Notes under the pieces: generated by a model
Seen by the model: only the letters and a program-made list of their open reading frames with translations
The model's database searches: none
What the model was told of the DNA's origin: nothing
Shown here: positions 7,194 through 14,914 of the stretch, one piece after another
Layout of the letters: every line of letters starts with the position of its first letter
Numbering within the stretch: the first letter of the stretch is position 1
DNA from: an uncultured Blautia sp.
GTDB taxonomy: Bacteria; Bacillota; Clostridia; Lachnospirales; Lachnospiraceae
Assembly: GCA_946629475.1 (NCBI GenBank)
Contig: CAMOXX010000010.1
Span: forward strand, 1-25,606
Length of the DNA: 25,606 bases
Direction of reading: 5' to 3'
Made by a program: the position numbers and the translations under genes

Positions 7194-8554
7194 TGCTTCT
7201 TTATATGGAAGTGTATGATCACTACCGTGACCTGATCGAGAGCGGTGTGCTGAAAAGCGGTGACCGGATGCCGTCCCTCAGGTCTGCTTCCGCCGAAATG
7301 TCAAAAAGCCTCACCACGATTGAGAACGCTTATTTTCAGCTGGCAGCCGAAGGGTTCATTATCGCCAGGCCGCAGAGCGGTTATTATGTGACGGACATTG
7401 TGAAAAGGCAGGACCTGGCGCCTGCGTCCGGGCAGGAAGTAAAAAGCGGCCGGCCGGGAAGCGGTTCATCTGTTCTTCGGTACGATTTTGCCTCGTCCGG
7501 CGTCGACCGCGGGAGCTTTCGTTTTGATCTGTGGCAGAGATATATCAAGAGCGCGCTCCGCCAGGACGAGCGGCTTCTCTCCTACGGGGAGCCTCAGGGA
7601 GAATACGATTTCCGTGTTTCGCTGGCTTCATATGTGCGGGAACGGAGGAATATCCTGTGCACCCCGGAGCAGATCGTCGTCGGCGCAGGCGTACAGTCCC
7701 TGCTCCACCTGCTCTGCCCCCTTCTGAAGGGACGAAGCACGGTATCCTTTCCGACTCCCTCCTTTACGCAGGGAATCTCGGTTTTTTCGGATCACGGGTT
7801 CAAGATTCATTACCGAGACAAGGACGCTGACGTCGTCTATGTATCCCCCGCGCATATGAACCGCTGGGGCGATATCATGCCGGTGAAAAGACGGATGGAG
7901 CTGGTCACCCATGCGGGGGAAAAAGGGAGCCTGATCATCGAGGATGACTATGAAAACGAGTTTGTCTATCTTCAGAAGCCTGCCCCTTCCCTCTACGGAC
8001 TTACACGGCAGCAGAACGTGATTTATGTTGGTTCCTTTTCACGCCTGCTTCTGCCATCCATCCGGATCAGCTATATGATTCTGCCGTTTCCCATTCTCGA
8101 ATCCTACCGGAAAATATCTGCGCACTACAATCAGACCGCTTCGAAGGCGGAGCAGATCGCACTCTCCCAGTTTATCCGGGACGGCCATCTGACCGCCCAG
8201 GCGCGAAGGCTCCGCAGGCTGTATGCCCAGAAGCAGGCAAAGCTCTGCGAAGCCGCCGGGCGTTTATTCGGGCCTTCCTGCACGGTTCAGAGCGCGCCGG
8301 CCGGGACGATGATTTCGCTTTCGATACCGATTTCAAACGAAAAGGATGAGGATGCCGCTCTTCTTCCGGAACGGCTCATGAATCTGGCCGGACTTGAGGG
8401 GCTGCGAATCCCCTCTCCCGAGGTGAAGGATGGTTCTGTTACTTTTCTGTTATCCTGTTCCTCCATGCCGGAGGATGATTTTGAAAACGCGCTTGCTCTG
8501 CTGGCGTCAATCTGTTCAAAGGGCTGCGGCTTTGACAGCCCCCGAAAGGAGTAA
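7193..8554 (+). CDS. MocR-type GntR/aminotransferase-fold regulator without the PLP lysine
   Basis: An N-terminal winged-helix GntR domain (residues 1-70: YDHYRDLIESGVLKSGDRMPS, ending ARPQSGYYV) is fused to a class I aminotransferase-fold domain, the MocR/GabR/PdxR layout of PLP- or amino-acid-sensing regulators. The ATG at 7193 overlaps the ABC-F stop as TAATG and has GGAGGTGGAGG directly upstream, so I use it rather than the frame opening at 7160; it gives 453 residues. The fold domain keeps LSYGEPQGEYDFR, VGAGVQSLL and IIEDDYENEF. Where relatives have GSFSK, with lysine forming the PLP Schiff base, this protein has VGSFSRLLLPSIR: the codon at 8042-8044 is CGC, giving Arg284. It may bind PLP without a covalent link or sense another ligand. 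The target is unknown; its own operon is a reasonable guess. Confidence 0.87.
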   Translation: MLLYMEVYDHYRDLIESGVLKSGDRMPSLRSASAEMSKSLTTIENAYFQLAAEGFIIARPQSGYYVTDIVKRQDLAPASGQEVKSGRPGSGSSVLRYDFASSGVDRGSFRFDLWQRYIKSALRQDERLLSYGEPQGEYDFRVSLASYVRERRNILCTPEQIVVGAGVQSLLHLLCPLLKGRSTVSFPTPSFTQGISVFSDHGFKIHYRDKDADVVYVSPAHMNRWGDIMPVKRRMELVTHAGEKGSLIIEDDYENEFVYLQKPAPSLYGLTRQQNVIYVGSFSRLLLPSIRISYMILPFPILESYRKISAHYNQTASKAEQIALSQFIRDGHLTAQARRLRRLYAQKQAKLCEAAGRLFGPSCTVQSAPAGTMISLSIPISNEKDEDAALLPERLMNLAGLEGLRIPSPEVKDGSVTFLLSCSSMPEDDFENALALLASICSKGCGFDSPRKE

Positions 8555-8557
8555 AAA

Positions 8558-8905
8558 ATGGATGCTGCCGTTCAATTTATGGAACATGCCCTGACCTTTA
8601 TTGTGCAGTTCGGGATTGTATTTCTGGAGCTGTTCGGCGTGATTGTTCTGGTTTATACCGCAGTGAAAGCCTTTGTCCAGTGGCTGCAGCACTCCCACGA
8701 AGTGCGGCTGGATCTGGCACAGGGAATCGCGCTTGCCCTGGAATTTAAGATGGGGGGCGAGGTACTGCGGACCGTCATCACCCGGGAGCGGAGCGAGCTT
8801 TATATCCTCGGAGCCATCATTCTGCTGAGAGGCGTGCTTACTTTCCTGATACACTGGGAAATCAAAAATGAAGAAAAGGCTCTGAAAGAAAAAATGCAGG
8901 CTTAA
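8558..8905 (+). CDS. DUF1622 membrane protein
   Basis: A 115-residue protein of the DUF1622 family, function unknown. It has two clear hydrophobic segments, about residues 15-37 (FIVQFGIVFLELFGVIVLVY) and 83-100 (YILGAIILLRGVLTFLIHW), a middle part with the conserved-looking RLDLAQGIALALEFKMGGEVLRT, and a charged lysine-rich tail. The AAGGAG ribosome site overlaps the stop of the MocR-type gene, leaving three bases between them, so the two are almost surely co-transcribed. A strong terminator overlaps its last codons. The pairing may mean the regulator controls this membrane protein, but nothing in the sequence shows the transported or sensed molecule. Confidence 0.85.
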   Translation: MDAAVQFMEHALTFIVQFGIVFLELFGVIVLVYTAVKAFVQWLQHSHEVRLDLAQGIALALEFKMGGEVLRTVITRERSELYILGAIILLRGVLTFLIHWEIKNEEKALKEKMQA

Positions 8906-8920
8906 TTGCCTGCATTTTTT
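8892..8920 (+). terminator. Rho-independent terminator of ABC-F/MocR/DUF1622 operon
   Basis: AAATGCAGGC and GCCTGCATTT form a perfect 10-bp stem around a six-base loop, followed by a T run. The left arm covers the last codons of the DUF1622 gene. The A-rich side also allows use from the opposite strand. Confidence 0.9.
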
Positions 8921-8958
8921 ATGAGCGATCCAATCCGGACAAACGGGATGCTTACCGG

Positions 8959-10050
8959 TTAAACATTGTATTTCAGGACCCGGTTTTCCACCGCGGCTGC
9001 GGCAGTCATCCCGAACTCTGCCTTTTTCGGCACGATCAGCTTTCCGCCGGAAGCCCGAACTGCGCTGCGTTCGCACACATTGTCGACTCCCGCCGCCTCC
9101 TGCACAAAGGAAGAGGAGGAAAATACTCCCGGGAGTCCCGCCAGATCCGTGTTCGAAAATGTCTGAAATCTGGTCTGGTACTGTTCCACTACACTCAGGA
9201 TTCCCGCTTCCTCCTTTTTGATGTCGATGGAGGCGATCCCTGCCAGCGAGCGGGGATCAATACGGTTTTCTGTCATAAACATATCGAGGAACGTAAGAAG
9301 CGCGTCCGATTCTTTGCCCTTTTTGCATCCAACGCCGAGCCAAACCGCCTCCGGGATGACCCGGACTGAGATATGGAACGGCGCGCAGTGGGAATGCACG
9401 GTCACGGCAATGCCGATTGCCGGCATGGAACGTCCGCGGTCTGCCGGATGGAATGTCCCGTCGGAACCCTGTTCTATTCGGACAAGCCCCTCCGGAAGCT
9501 CCCCTTCCACTTCAAATTCACTGAAAAACCCTACCGGTTCCCCCGCGAGCAGTGCCGCCGAAGCTTCTTTCGCTGCCCACATGGGATGAAGGGTACAGCG
9601 GTTCTTTTTTGCGAATATGTCGACTGCGAACCGGTTATGAAGGTCCGTTGCTGTCGTGATTACCGGAAACGCACCGATGATCTCGGCCGCTTCGCGGGTG
9701 AGGTCATTTCCTCCTCCCAGATGTCCGGACAGAAGTGAAATAACGACCTTGCCGCATTCATCTACGACCAGGACCGCAGGATCCTCCTTTTTGCTCCGCA
9801 GGAACGGAGCGATGCTGCGGACTGCAATCCCGCAGGAACACACAAAAATCAGCGCGTTGCTGTCCTTAAAACGGCTTTCGGTCCATTCCCTGTGGCTCTC
9901 CGGGATGGAGCCCGTGATATACTTGCTCTTCCCGTCCAGCCTGACCTGATATCCCGCTTTCTCGAAGCCGTCCCTCAGGCACCTGCCGACGGTCAGGGCA
10001 TTGGTGCTGAATCCGATGATTGCAATATTGAAATCTTTAATTTTTTTCAT
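8959..10050 (-). CDS. cbiG: CbiG-like cobalt-precorrin-5A hydrolase
   Basis: A 363-residue protein of the CbiG family, which opens the delta-lactone of cobalt-precorrin-5A and releases acetaldehyde in the anaerobic cobalamin pathway. Diagnostic stretches are IFVCSCGIAVRSIAPFL (about 70-86), VVDECGKVVISLLSGHLGGGNDLT (about 95-118) and the C-terminal WLGVGCKKGKE and ASIDIKKEEAG stretches. No other cobalamin gene is seen in the window, so it is separated from the usual cbi/cob cluster. The gene lies 88 bases downstream of coaX on the same strand. The ribosome site before the ATG at 10050 is weak (ACAGAG). The 88-base gap holds no recognised feature. A free-standing role in scavenging or in a pathway scattered over the genome are both possible. 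Confidence 0.9.
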   Translation of the reverse strand: MKKIKDFNIAIIGFSTNALTVGRCLRDGFEKAGYQVRLDGKSKYITGSIPESHREWTESRFKDSNALIFVCSCGIAVRSIAPFLRSKKEDPAVLVVDECGKVVISLLSGHLGGGNDLTREAAEIIGAFPVITTATDLHNRFAVDIFAKKNRCTLHPMWAAKEASAALLAGEPVGFFSEFEVEGELPEGLVRIEQGSDGTFHPADRGRSMPAIGIAVTVHSHCAPFHISVRVIPEAVWLGVGCKKGKESDALLTFLDMFMTENRIDPRSLAGIASIDIKKEEAGILSVVEQYQTRFQTFSNTDLAGLPGVFSSSSFVQEAAGVDNVCERSAVRASGGKLIVPKKAEFGMTAAAAVENRVLKYNV

Positions 10051-10138
10051 ACTCTGTAGTTAGGAACTGTCACGAAATAACTTGTGCATTTTGCTTGTCT
10101 GCTTTCCCGATTGCGGCGTCTGAAAGCCTCGTCGATGC

Positions 10139-10951
10139 TTATGCATTATCGTGTGATGAGCTGTATGAATGCAGGTCGTGCGATGCCGGGCAGTTTTTCT
10201 TGTAGATGACGTAGAGCCCTTTCAGAAGAAGCTCTTCATCCAGAATAATCTCCCGCCTGCAGTACGGAATTATTTTTTTAGCGAGGCCGCCGGTCGCGAT
10301 CACGGTCGTCTTCATGCCGAGCTCTTCCTCCATCCGGTCAATACATCCGTCGAGAGCACCTGCATTGCTGTAAAGGACACCGCTTTTCATGCATTCTATC
10401 GTATTCTTGCCGATCACCCGCTTTGGCGGTTCAATTCCGATCCCCGAAAGCTGCGAGGCCCTGGCCGTCAGAGCGTCCAGCGCCACACCGACTCCCGGCA
10501 TGATCATTCCGCCGATATAGTTTTTCTTTTCGTCAACTACACACAGTGTAGTGGCTGTCCCCATATCGATCACGATCAGAGGCAGCGGATAATACCTGAT
10601 GCCTGCGACTGCATCAGCGACAAGGTCGGCGCCGAGGGTCCCGGGATTATCCATCAGGATATTCAGGCCTGTTTTGATCCCGGGCCCGAGCACCATGACT
10701 TCTTTTTTCAGAATCTTTTCGGCCGCCAGCTTTATGATATTGGTAATCTGCGGCACGACGGATGAGATGATGCAGCCTTCCAGCATGGTTCTTTTGATAT
10801 GATAGAGATCCAGGATCGTCTTGATATCAACCGCGTACTCAAGCTCCGTTTTTGTGCGGACCGTCGAAATCCGCTCGATAAAATCGGTTTTTTCACTATC
10901 GACACAGCCTACACATATGTTGGTGTTTCCAACGTCGATTGCCAGAATCAT
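10139..10951 (-). CDS. coaX: Type III pantothenate kinase
   Basis: Catalyses the first step of coenzyme A synthesis, ATP-dependent phosphorylation of pantothenate. The 270-residue acetate-kinase-fold protein has the phosphate loop AIDVGNTNICVG at the N-terminus, NPGTLGADLVADAVAG near 105-120 and IDMGTATTLCVV near 130. The frame is open to 11002, but the ATG at 10951 puts the phosphate loop at the usual distance from the N-terminus and has AGGGAGA upstream. Type III kinases are not feedback-inhibited by CoA and need a monovalent cation (family knowledge). It follows the PanT-like gene with about 70 bases between them, in a coaBC-panT-coaX run. Confidence 0.95.
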   Translation of the reverse strand: MILAIDVGNTNICVGCVDSEKTDFIERISTVRTKTELEYAVDIKTILDLYHIKRTMLEGCIISSVVPQITNIIKLAAEKILKKEVMVLGPGIKTGLNILMDNPGTLGADLVADAVAGIRYYPLPLIVIDMGTATTLCVVDEKKNYIGGMIMPGVGVALDALTARASQLSGIGIEPPKRVIGKNTIECMKSGVLYSNAGALDGCIDRMEEELGMKTTVIATGGLAKKIIPYCRREIILDEELLLKGLYVIYKKNCPASHDLHSYSSSHDNA

Positions 10952-11020
10952 ATTTGTCTCCCTGTTTCTGTCTGAAGGATATTCGTATCTTTGCTGCAGC
11001 ACTTAAAGATGCATACCCGA

Positions 11021-11659
11021 TTATGCCTGCTTCACCTGCGGCCTGGTCCGCATCACGCCGAAAAGTGCTGCTCCGATCGCCGTCACCAGGACTGCGGCGG
11101 CAATAGCCTCCGGAATGCCGGAAGCGGTCACGGTTCCCATCACGAGACCAAACACGGCACTGACTGCCACATCCTTCGCCTCGGCATACTGTTTTGCCAG
11201 CAGAAGGTAGATGCTTCCCATGACAAAAGCGGTGTTGGTCATGGAGCCGACAAACCCTGTGATTGGAAGGGCCACCATCATATTCACTTTCAGTTTTTTC
11301 AGAAGAATCCAGAGCCAGCCTGCCACGATACCGATCATGATCCGGCAGCCGACCGAAATCCAGACAGCCTTCAGCATTCCCGGAATGTCATTTGCAAGGA
11401 ACGGTGAGAATGCGAATGACAACAGTGTCGGCGCCATCGTATTGCTGATCATCGAGCAGATTCCGAAAACGCCGCCGAGGATTGCGCCGGCAAGCGGCCC
11501 CAGCAGGCAGGCACCTATGATCACAGGAATGTGTACCGTGGTAGCCTTGATAATCGGGAGCTGAATCATGCCGAGCGGTGTGTTTGCCAGGACGATGATA
11601 ATCGCGGCAAACAGTCCGGTCATTACGAGCCATCTGGTGTCTTTTGTTCTTTTGTTCAT
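11021..11659 (-). CDS. panT: ECF transporter S component, probably for pantothenate (PanT-like)
   Basis: A 212-residue, very hydrophobic protein with about six membrane segments. The N-terminal part reads LGMIQLPIIKATTVHIPVIIG, and further in comes LLGPLAGAILGGVFG, both typical of ECF vitamin-transporter S components of the PanT/FolT-like group. S components bind the vitamin and dock on a shared EcfA-EcfA'-EcfT module, which is not in this window. Ligand assignment to pantothenate is inferred mainly from position between coaBC and coaX. AAGGAGG lies just upstream of the ATG. The preceding 118-base gap holds an 18-bp palindrome. Annotation as a general ECF S component would be the conservative call. 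Confidence 0.82.
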   Translation of the reverse strand: MNKRTKDTRWLVMTGLFAAIIIVLANTPLGMIQLPIIKATTVHIPVIIGACLLGPLAGAILGGVFGICSMISNTMAPTLLSFAFSPFLANDIPGMLKAVWISVGCRIMIGIVAGWLWILLKKLKVNMMVALPITGFVGSMTNTAFVMGSIYLLLAKQYAEAKDVAVSAVFGLVMGTVTASGIPEAIAAAVLVTAIGAALFGVMRTRPQVKQA

Positions 11660-11734
11660 TTTTCTTCCTCCTTGTTATCGCTCCTTTATCAGGATGCAAC
11701 ACATTTGGTAACGGCCGTCCTCTGCGGGGCGGCT

Positions 11735-11752
11735 CTGCAGACGCGTCTGCAG
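11735..11752. promoter_or_regulatory. Perfect 18-bp palindrome between coaBC and panT
   Basis: CTGCAGACGCGTCTGCAG is a perfect palindrome in the 118-base gap between coaBC and the panT-like gene; a second GC-rich inverted repeat lies at about 11710-11733. It could be an operator, an attenuator hairpin or an mRNA processing site. It does not match any riboswitch I recognise. Confidence 0.35.
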
Positions 11753-11777
11753 GTGGATTGAGAATGGGCACGCAGGT

Positions 11778-12983
11778 TTAAACTGCTCTCTCCTTTCTCA
11801 TCTTCATGATACAATCCAGGAGCTGGTCCGCTGCATCCTCCTTGCTCATCAGAGGGAGTGATGTTTCGGTCTCCCGGGTAATCAGAGTCAGCACGTTCGT
11901 GTCCACCGAGAAGCCTGCGCCGCTTTCCTTCACATTGTTGGCGGCAATCAGGTCCAGGTTTTTCTTTTCGAGCTTGGCTCTGGAATTACTGATCATATCG
12001 CGGGTCTCCATCGAGAAGCCGCATAAAAACTGGCCCGGCGCTTTATGCTCTCCCAGATACTTCAGAATATCATCCGTTCTCTCGAGGGGAATGGTCATAT
12101 CGCCGTCACTCTTTTTAATCTTGTCATCAGCTATCGCTGCCGGACGATAATCCGCCACGGCCGCTGCTTTAATAATTATATCACACTTCGGAGCGCTCTC
12201 TGTAACGCGCAGATACATGTCCCGGGCTGATACAACGGGAATCATTTTTACAAAGGGCACCGGGCTTAAGGCAGTCTGTCCGCTCACCAGCGTGACATCC
12301 GCTCCGCGCAGCATGGCCATTTTTGCGATGGCATAGCCCATTTTTCCGGAAGAATGGTTTGTAATGTACCTGACCGGATCGATCGCTTCCTGCGTCGGTC
12401 CCGCTGTCACAAGGACCGACAGGCCCGCCATATCCTTTTCGCAGGCGAGCTCCCGCTCAATATATTCGAAGAGCGTCTGCGGCTCCGGCATCTTTCCTTT
12501 TCCGGTATCACCGCAGGCAAGATATCCGCTTGCGGGGTCGATCACCTCATATCCGTAATGACGAAGCCTGTCCAGGTTGTCCTGTGTCACAGGATTCTCG
12601 AACATGGCGGTGTTCATAGCCGGGGAGATCAGTTTTTTGCATCGGCAGGCCATCACTGTCGTGGTGAGCATGTCGTCCGCGATGCCGTTAGCCAGCTTTC
12701 CGATGATATTCGCCGTAGCCGGCGCGATCATCACCAGGTCCGCCTGTTTTGCCAGAGAAACATGCTCAACCGAAAACTCGAAGTTCCGGTCAAAGGTATC
12801 GATCAGGCACTTGTTCCCGGTCAGCGTCTCAAAGGTGACCGGCGTGATAAACTGAGCCCCGTTTTTTGTCATCAGAACATGGACATGGACGCCCTTTTTT
12901 ACCAGCATGCTGGCCAGGGACGCAGTCTTGTACGCGGCTATGCTTCCGGTGACTCCGAGCAGTACGGTTTTTCCTTTCAGCAT
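11778..12983 (-). CDS. coaBC: Bifunctional phosphopantothenoylcysteine synthetase/decarboxylase
   Basis: A 401-residue fusion that carries out steps two and three of CoA synthesis. The N-terminal CoaC flavoprotein part shows GVTGSIAAYKTASLASMLVK, the catalytic histidine in VEHVSLAKQADLVMIAPATA, the PAMNTAMFENP motif and the ASGYLACGDTGKGKMPEP substrate clamp with its cysteine. The CoaB part, from about residue 185, shows VTAGPTQEAIDPVRYITN, SSGKMGYAIA and the KIKKSDGDMTI lysine region. All expected catalytic residues are present. AGGAGA precedes the ATG. It is 78 bases downstream of trpS and followed by the panT-like gene and coaX, so pantothenate uptake and the first three CoA steps are encoded together. 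Confidence 0.97.
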   Translation of the reverse strand: MLKGKTVLLGVTGSIAAYKTASLASMLVKKGVHVHVLMTKNGAQFITPVTFETLTGNKCLIDTFDRNFEFSVEHVSLAKQADLVMIAPATANIIGKLANGIADDMLTTTVMACRCKKLISPAMNTAMFENPVTQDNLDRLRHYGYEVIDPASGYLACGDTGKGKMPEPQTLFEYIERELACEKDMAGLSVLVTAGPTQEAIDPVRYITNHSSGKMGYAIAKMAMLRGADVTLVSGQTALSPVPFVKMIPVVSARDMYLRVTESAPKCDIIIKAAAVADYRPAAIADDKIKKSDGDMTIPLERTDDILKYLGEHKAPGQFLCGFSMETRDMISNSRAKLEKKNLDLIAANNVKESGAGFSVDTNVLTLITRETETSLPLMSKEDAADQLLDCIMKMRKERAV

Positions 12984-13061
12984 TCTTGTAGTCTCCTGTT
13001 ATCAGTACATCCGGTTCAGATGCTTTCATTAAAATGCGGCAGGTCTGCTGAGTGTTCTGTT

Positions 13062-14066
13062 TTAGCGCACACGGTCCGGGAAGCCAACCTTCCTCTGCAC
13101 CTTGCGGAGTGTTTTTGTGGAAACATAGCTTGCTTTTTCTGCATTTTCCTTGATAATGCCGTCGATGTAGGCTTTGTCCTTCGACAGGCGGGCAAACTCA
13201 TCCTGAAGCGGTTTCAGCACGCTGATTACAGCTTCGGCCACCGCCGGTTTGAATTCTCCATAGCCCTTGCCGTCAAACTCCGCGACAGTCTCCTGCGGTG
13301 TTTTTCCGGTGCAGGCACTGTAGATATCGATGAGGTTGCGGATACCCGGCTGTTCCTCGCGGTACGCGATGCAGCCTTCCGAATCGGTCACCGCCCTCTT
13401 GCATTTGCGCATGATCGTATCCGGATCGTCCATCAGGTAGATGGAGCCGTTCGGGTTTTCATCCGACTTGGACATCTTCTTAGAAGGATCCTGAAGGCTC
13501 ATGATTTTTGCGCCGACCTTGCCGATGTATGCTTCCGGCACGGTAAACACGTCGCCGTAGATATTGTTGAAGCGCTCGGCGATGTTCCTTGTAAGCTCAA
13601 GATGCTGCATCTGGTCAATCCCGACCGGGACGACATCAGCCTGATAAAGAAGGATATCAGCGGCCATCAGAACCGGGTAGGTAAAGAGGCCGGCATTGAT
13701 GTTGTCGGCATGTTTTGCGGATTTATCCTTGAACTGCGTCATGCGGTTCAGCTCGCCCATGTAGGTAAAGCAGTTGAGGATCCACGCGAGTTCGGCGTGT
13801 CCGGAAACATGGGACTGATAGTACAGACAGTTCTTTTTGGGATCGATCCCCGCTGCGATGTAAAGAGTGAGCAGATTTCTTGCCCTCTTCCGAAGAACAG
13901 CCGGATCCTGGCGGACGGTAATGGAATGCATGTCGACAACGCTGTAAAAGCATTCATATTCTTCTGAAAGGGTGACCCAGTTTTTGAGCGCCCCGAGATA
14001 ATTTCCAAGTGTCAGATTTCCGGTGGCCTGCATACCACTGAACAGCACTTTTTTTCCATCAATCAT
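13062..14066 (-). CDS. trpS: Tryptophanyl-tRNA synthetase
   Basis: A class I aminoacyl-tRNA synthetase of 334 residues, the normal size. Adenylate-forming motifs are visible: the HIGH-like TGNLTLGNYLGA at residues about 16-27 and the KMSKS loop KMSKSDENPNGS near 200. The start at 14066 has AGAGGTA upstream. A clear sigma-A promoter is about 90 bases upstream (14159-14187). The leader shows no T-box features such as a TGGNNNNACCGCG-like anti-terminator sequence, which many Firmicute trpS genes have. The gene is followed after 78 bases by coaBC with no obvious terminator, so read-through into the CoA cluster is possible. Confidence 0.97.
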   Translation of the reverse strand: MIDGKKVLFSGMQATGNLTLGNYLGALKNWVTLSEEYECFYSVVDMHSITVRQDPAVLRKRARNLLTLYIAAGIDPKKNCLYYQSHVSGHAELAWILNCFTYMGELNRMTQFKDKSAKHADNINAGLFTYPVLMAADILLYQADVVPVGIDQMQHLELTRNIAERFNNIYGDVFTVPEAYIGKVGAKIMSLQDPSKKMSKSDENPNGSIYLMDDPDTIMRKCKRAVTDSEGCIAYREEQPGIRNLIDIYSACTGKTPQETVAEFDGKGYGEFKPAVAEAVISVLKPLQDEFARLSKDKAYIDGIIKENAEKASYVSTKTLRKVQRKVGFPDRVR

Positions 14067-14133
14067 TTTTTAGTACCTCTGTATAGTTGTTTTTATGATA
14101 CCTGCAACGGCTGAACATCATCCATGCGGAGCG

Positions 14134-14145
14134 CTGAACAGTTAC
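14134..14145. repeat. Solo end of the hairpin element at the trpS leader
   Basis: CTGAACAGTTAC is identical to the terminal repeat of the complete element at 5052-5214. Read on the minus strand it continues GCGCTCCGCATGGATGATG, which is loosely similar to the start of that element (CACCCCATGAACATGATC). It lies just downstream of the trpS -10 box. Either a decayed copy or a shared regulatory motif would explain it. Confidence 0.5.
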
Positions 14146-14158
14146 AAATACCTTTGAT

Positions 14159-14187
14159 AGTTTATCATTGACACACAATAAAGTCAA
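14159..14187 (-). promoter_or_regulatory. Sigma-A type promoter for trpS
   Basis: On the minus strand TTGACT (14187-14182), a 17-base spacer and TAAACT (14164-14159), about 93 bases upstream of the trpS ATG. Boxes and spacing agree well with the housekeeping consensus. Confidence 0.6.
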
Positions 14188-14203
14188 ATACGGATTGAGC
14201 GGG

Positions 14204-14240
14204 GACGTAAGGATTTGGGGTTGTCTCAATCTTTACGTCA
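14204..14240. repeat. 37-nt stem-loop repeat, copy 1
   Basis: GACGTAAGGATTTG, 13 variable bases, then CTTTACGTCA. GACGTAAGG can pair with CTTTACGTC (nine pairs, one G-U). The same constant parts with the same total length occur at 16042-16078. A further half-site TGACGTAAAGG lies at 14266-14276. The repeat overlaps the 3' end of the truncated gene at 14233-14478. Confidence 0.65.
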
Positions 14241-14478
14241 GTTCATCCTTGCAAACTCTCTGCATTGACGTAAAGGTTTGTCTCTCGGATTTCGGGAGAT
14301 ACTTTCCACATGTATCGCTTGTATTCATTCTTTTAAAAAACTGGTACTGTTTTCCATGTTTTGCAAGACGTACATTTCCGTCAGGGGCTTTTTCGACTCT
14401 TGTCTCTGCATCCTTTCTAATATTGGACAGCATTTGTTTTTCCTTTTGAAGTTCTAATATTATCTGACTTTTTTTCAA
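14233..14478 (-). pseudogene. Truncated gene of an uncharacterised Clostridia family
   Basis: An 81-residue frame that opens at TTG (14478) behind GGGAGAGGA and reads KKSQIILELQKEKQML, then KAPDGNVRLAKHGKQYQFF and DTCGKYLPKSER. This resembles, from memory, the N-terminus of a roughly 250-300-residue uncharacterised protein family common in Lachnospiraceae, whose members have an 'APDG.LRI...G..QYY.R....DTCGKYI' pattern and a longer C-terminal part. Here the frame stops inside the 37-nt repeat, so the C-terminal part is missing. I infer a broken remnant, possibly cut by the repeat. The family assignment is by pattern only, and no function is offered. Confidence 0.5.
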
Positions 14479-14914
14479 TGTCCTCTCCCATCATGCTTCA
14501 TTTACTGACCACTTTACTGCAAAAAAAGCCCTTTCCTTTTTTTATTATATAGCGAATAATCTACATGGTACAATCAGAATCGTTCGACAAATTTCGCAGC
14601 AAAAAACAGACAGGAATATTCGAGTCTTCAGGAATTATGGACAATATGTAATGACCCCCGATTTGTAGATTCATAGTATCACCTGATACAATCCATTGGT
14701 AACAGGGACTACACGCATACAAATGGAGGTCATCCAGCATTATAATCGTAAATATAAGGCAGGTAACAGTCCCTTATAGGGGCTGATAAGGCCACCGGCT
14801 AAGCCGGTGGCCCTGACTATGCTGTAAAGCAGATAAACTCATTCCGCTTCATTATATACTTTTATACTATGGATGCGCCCACAGCTGCCGAAGTGTAATA
14901 TTTATGATTAAAAA
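14479..14914. other. Gene-free AT-rich region with a strong hairpin
   Basis: No credible gene is seen in these 436 bases. GGCCACCGGC and GCCGGTGGCC form a perfect 10-bp stem with a TAA loop at 14790-14812. It is not followed by a T run, so it is not a standard terminator. Just before it AGGGACT (14704-14710) and AGTCCCT (14768-14774) form an inverted pair, and GGTAACAG occurs twice (14698-14705, 14762-14769). Subterminal hairpins of this kind are found at ends of IS200/IS605-type elements, so a decayed end is possible, but no transposase sequence remains. Confidence 0.4.

Noticed and set aside
10051..10138. Possible repeat or regulatory element between coaX and cbiG
   Set aside because: It contains GGAACTGTCAC, loosely like the element end, but the match is poor and no second copy of the gap sequence is seen in the window.
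12354..13967. 537-residue plus-strand frame opposite coaBC and trpS
   Set aside because: It is antisense to two well-supported enzymes and has no recognisable domain.
14067..14200. T-box leader for trpS
   Set aside because: The leader is too short and shows neither the conserved T-box sequence nor a specifier stem; only a promoter and the element-end motif are visible.
14168..14449. 93-residue plus-strand frame in the gene-poor islet
   Set aside because: No ribosome site, cysteine- and phenylalanine-rich antisense-type composition, and it overlaps the better-supported truncated gene on the other strand.
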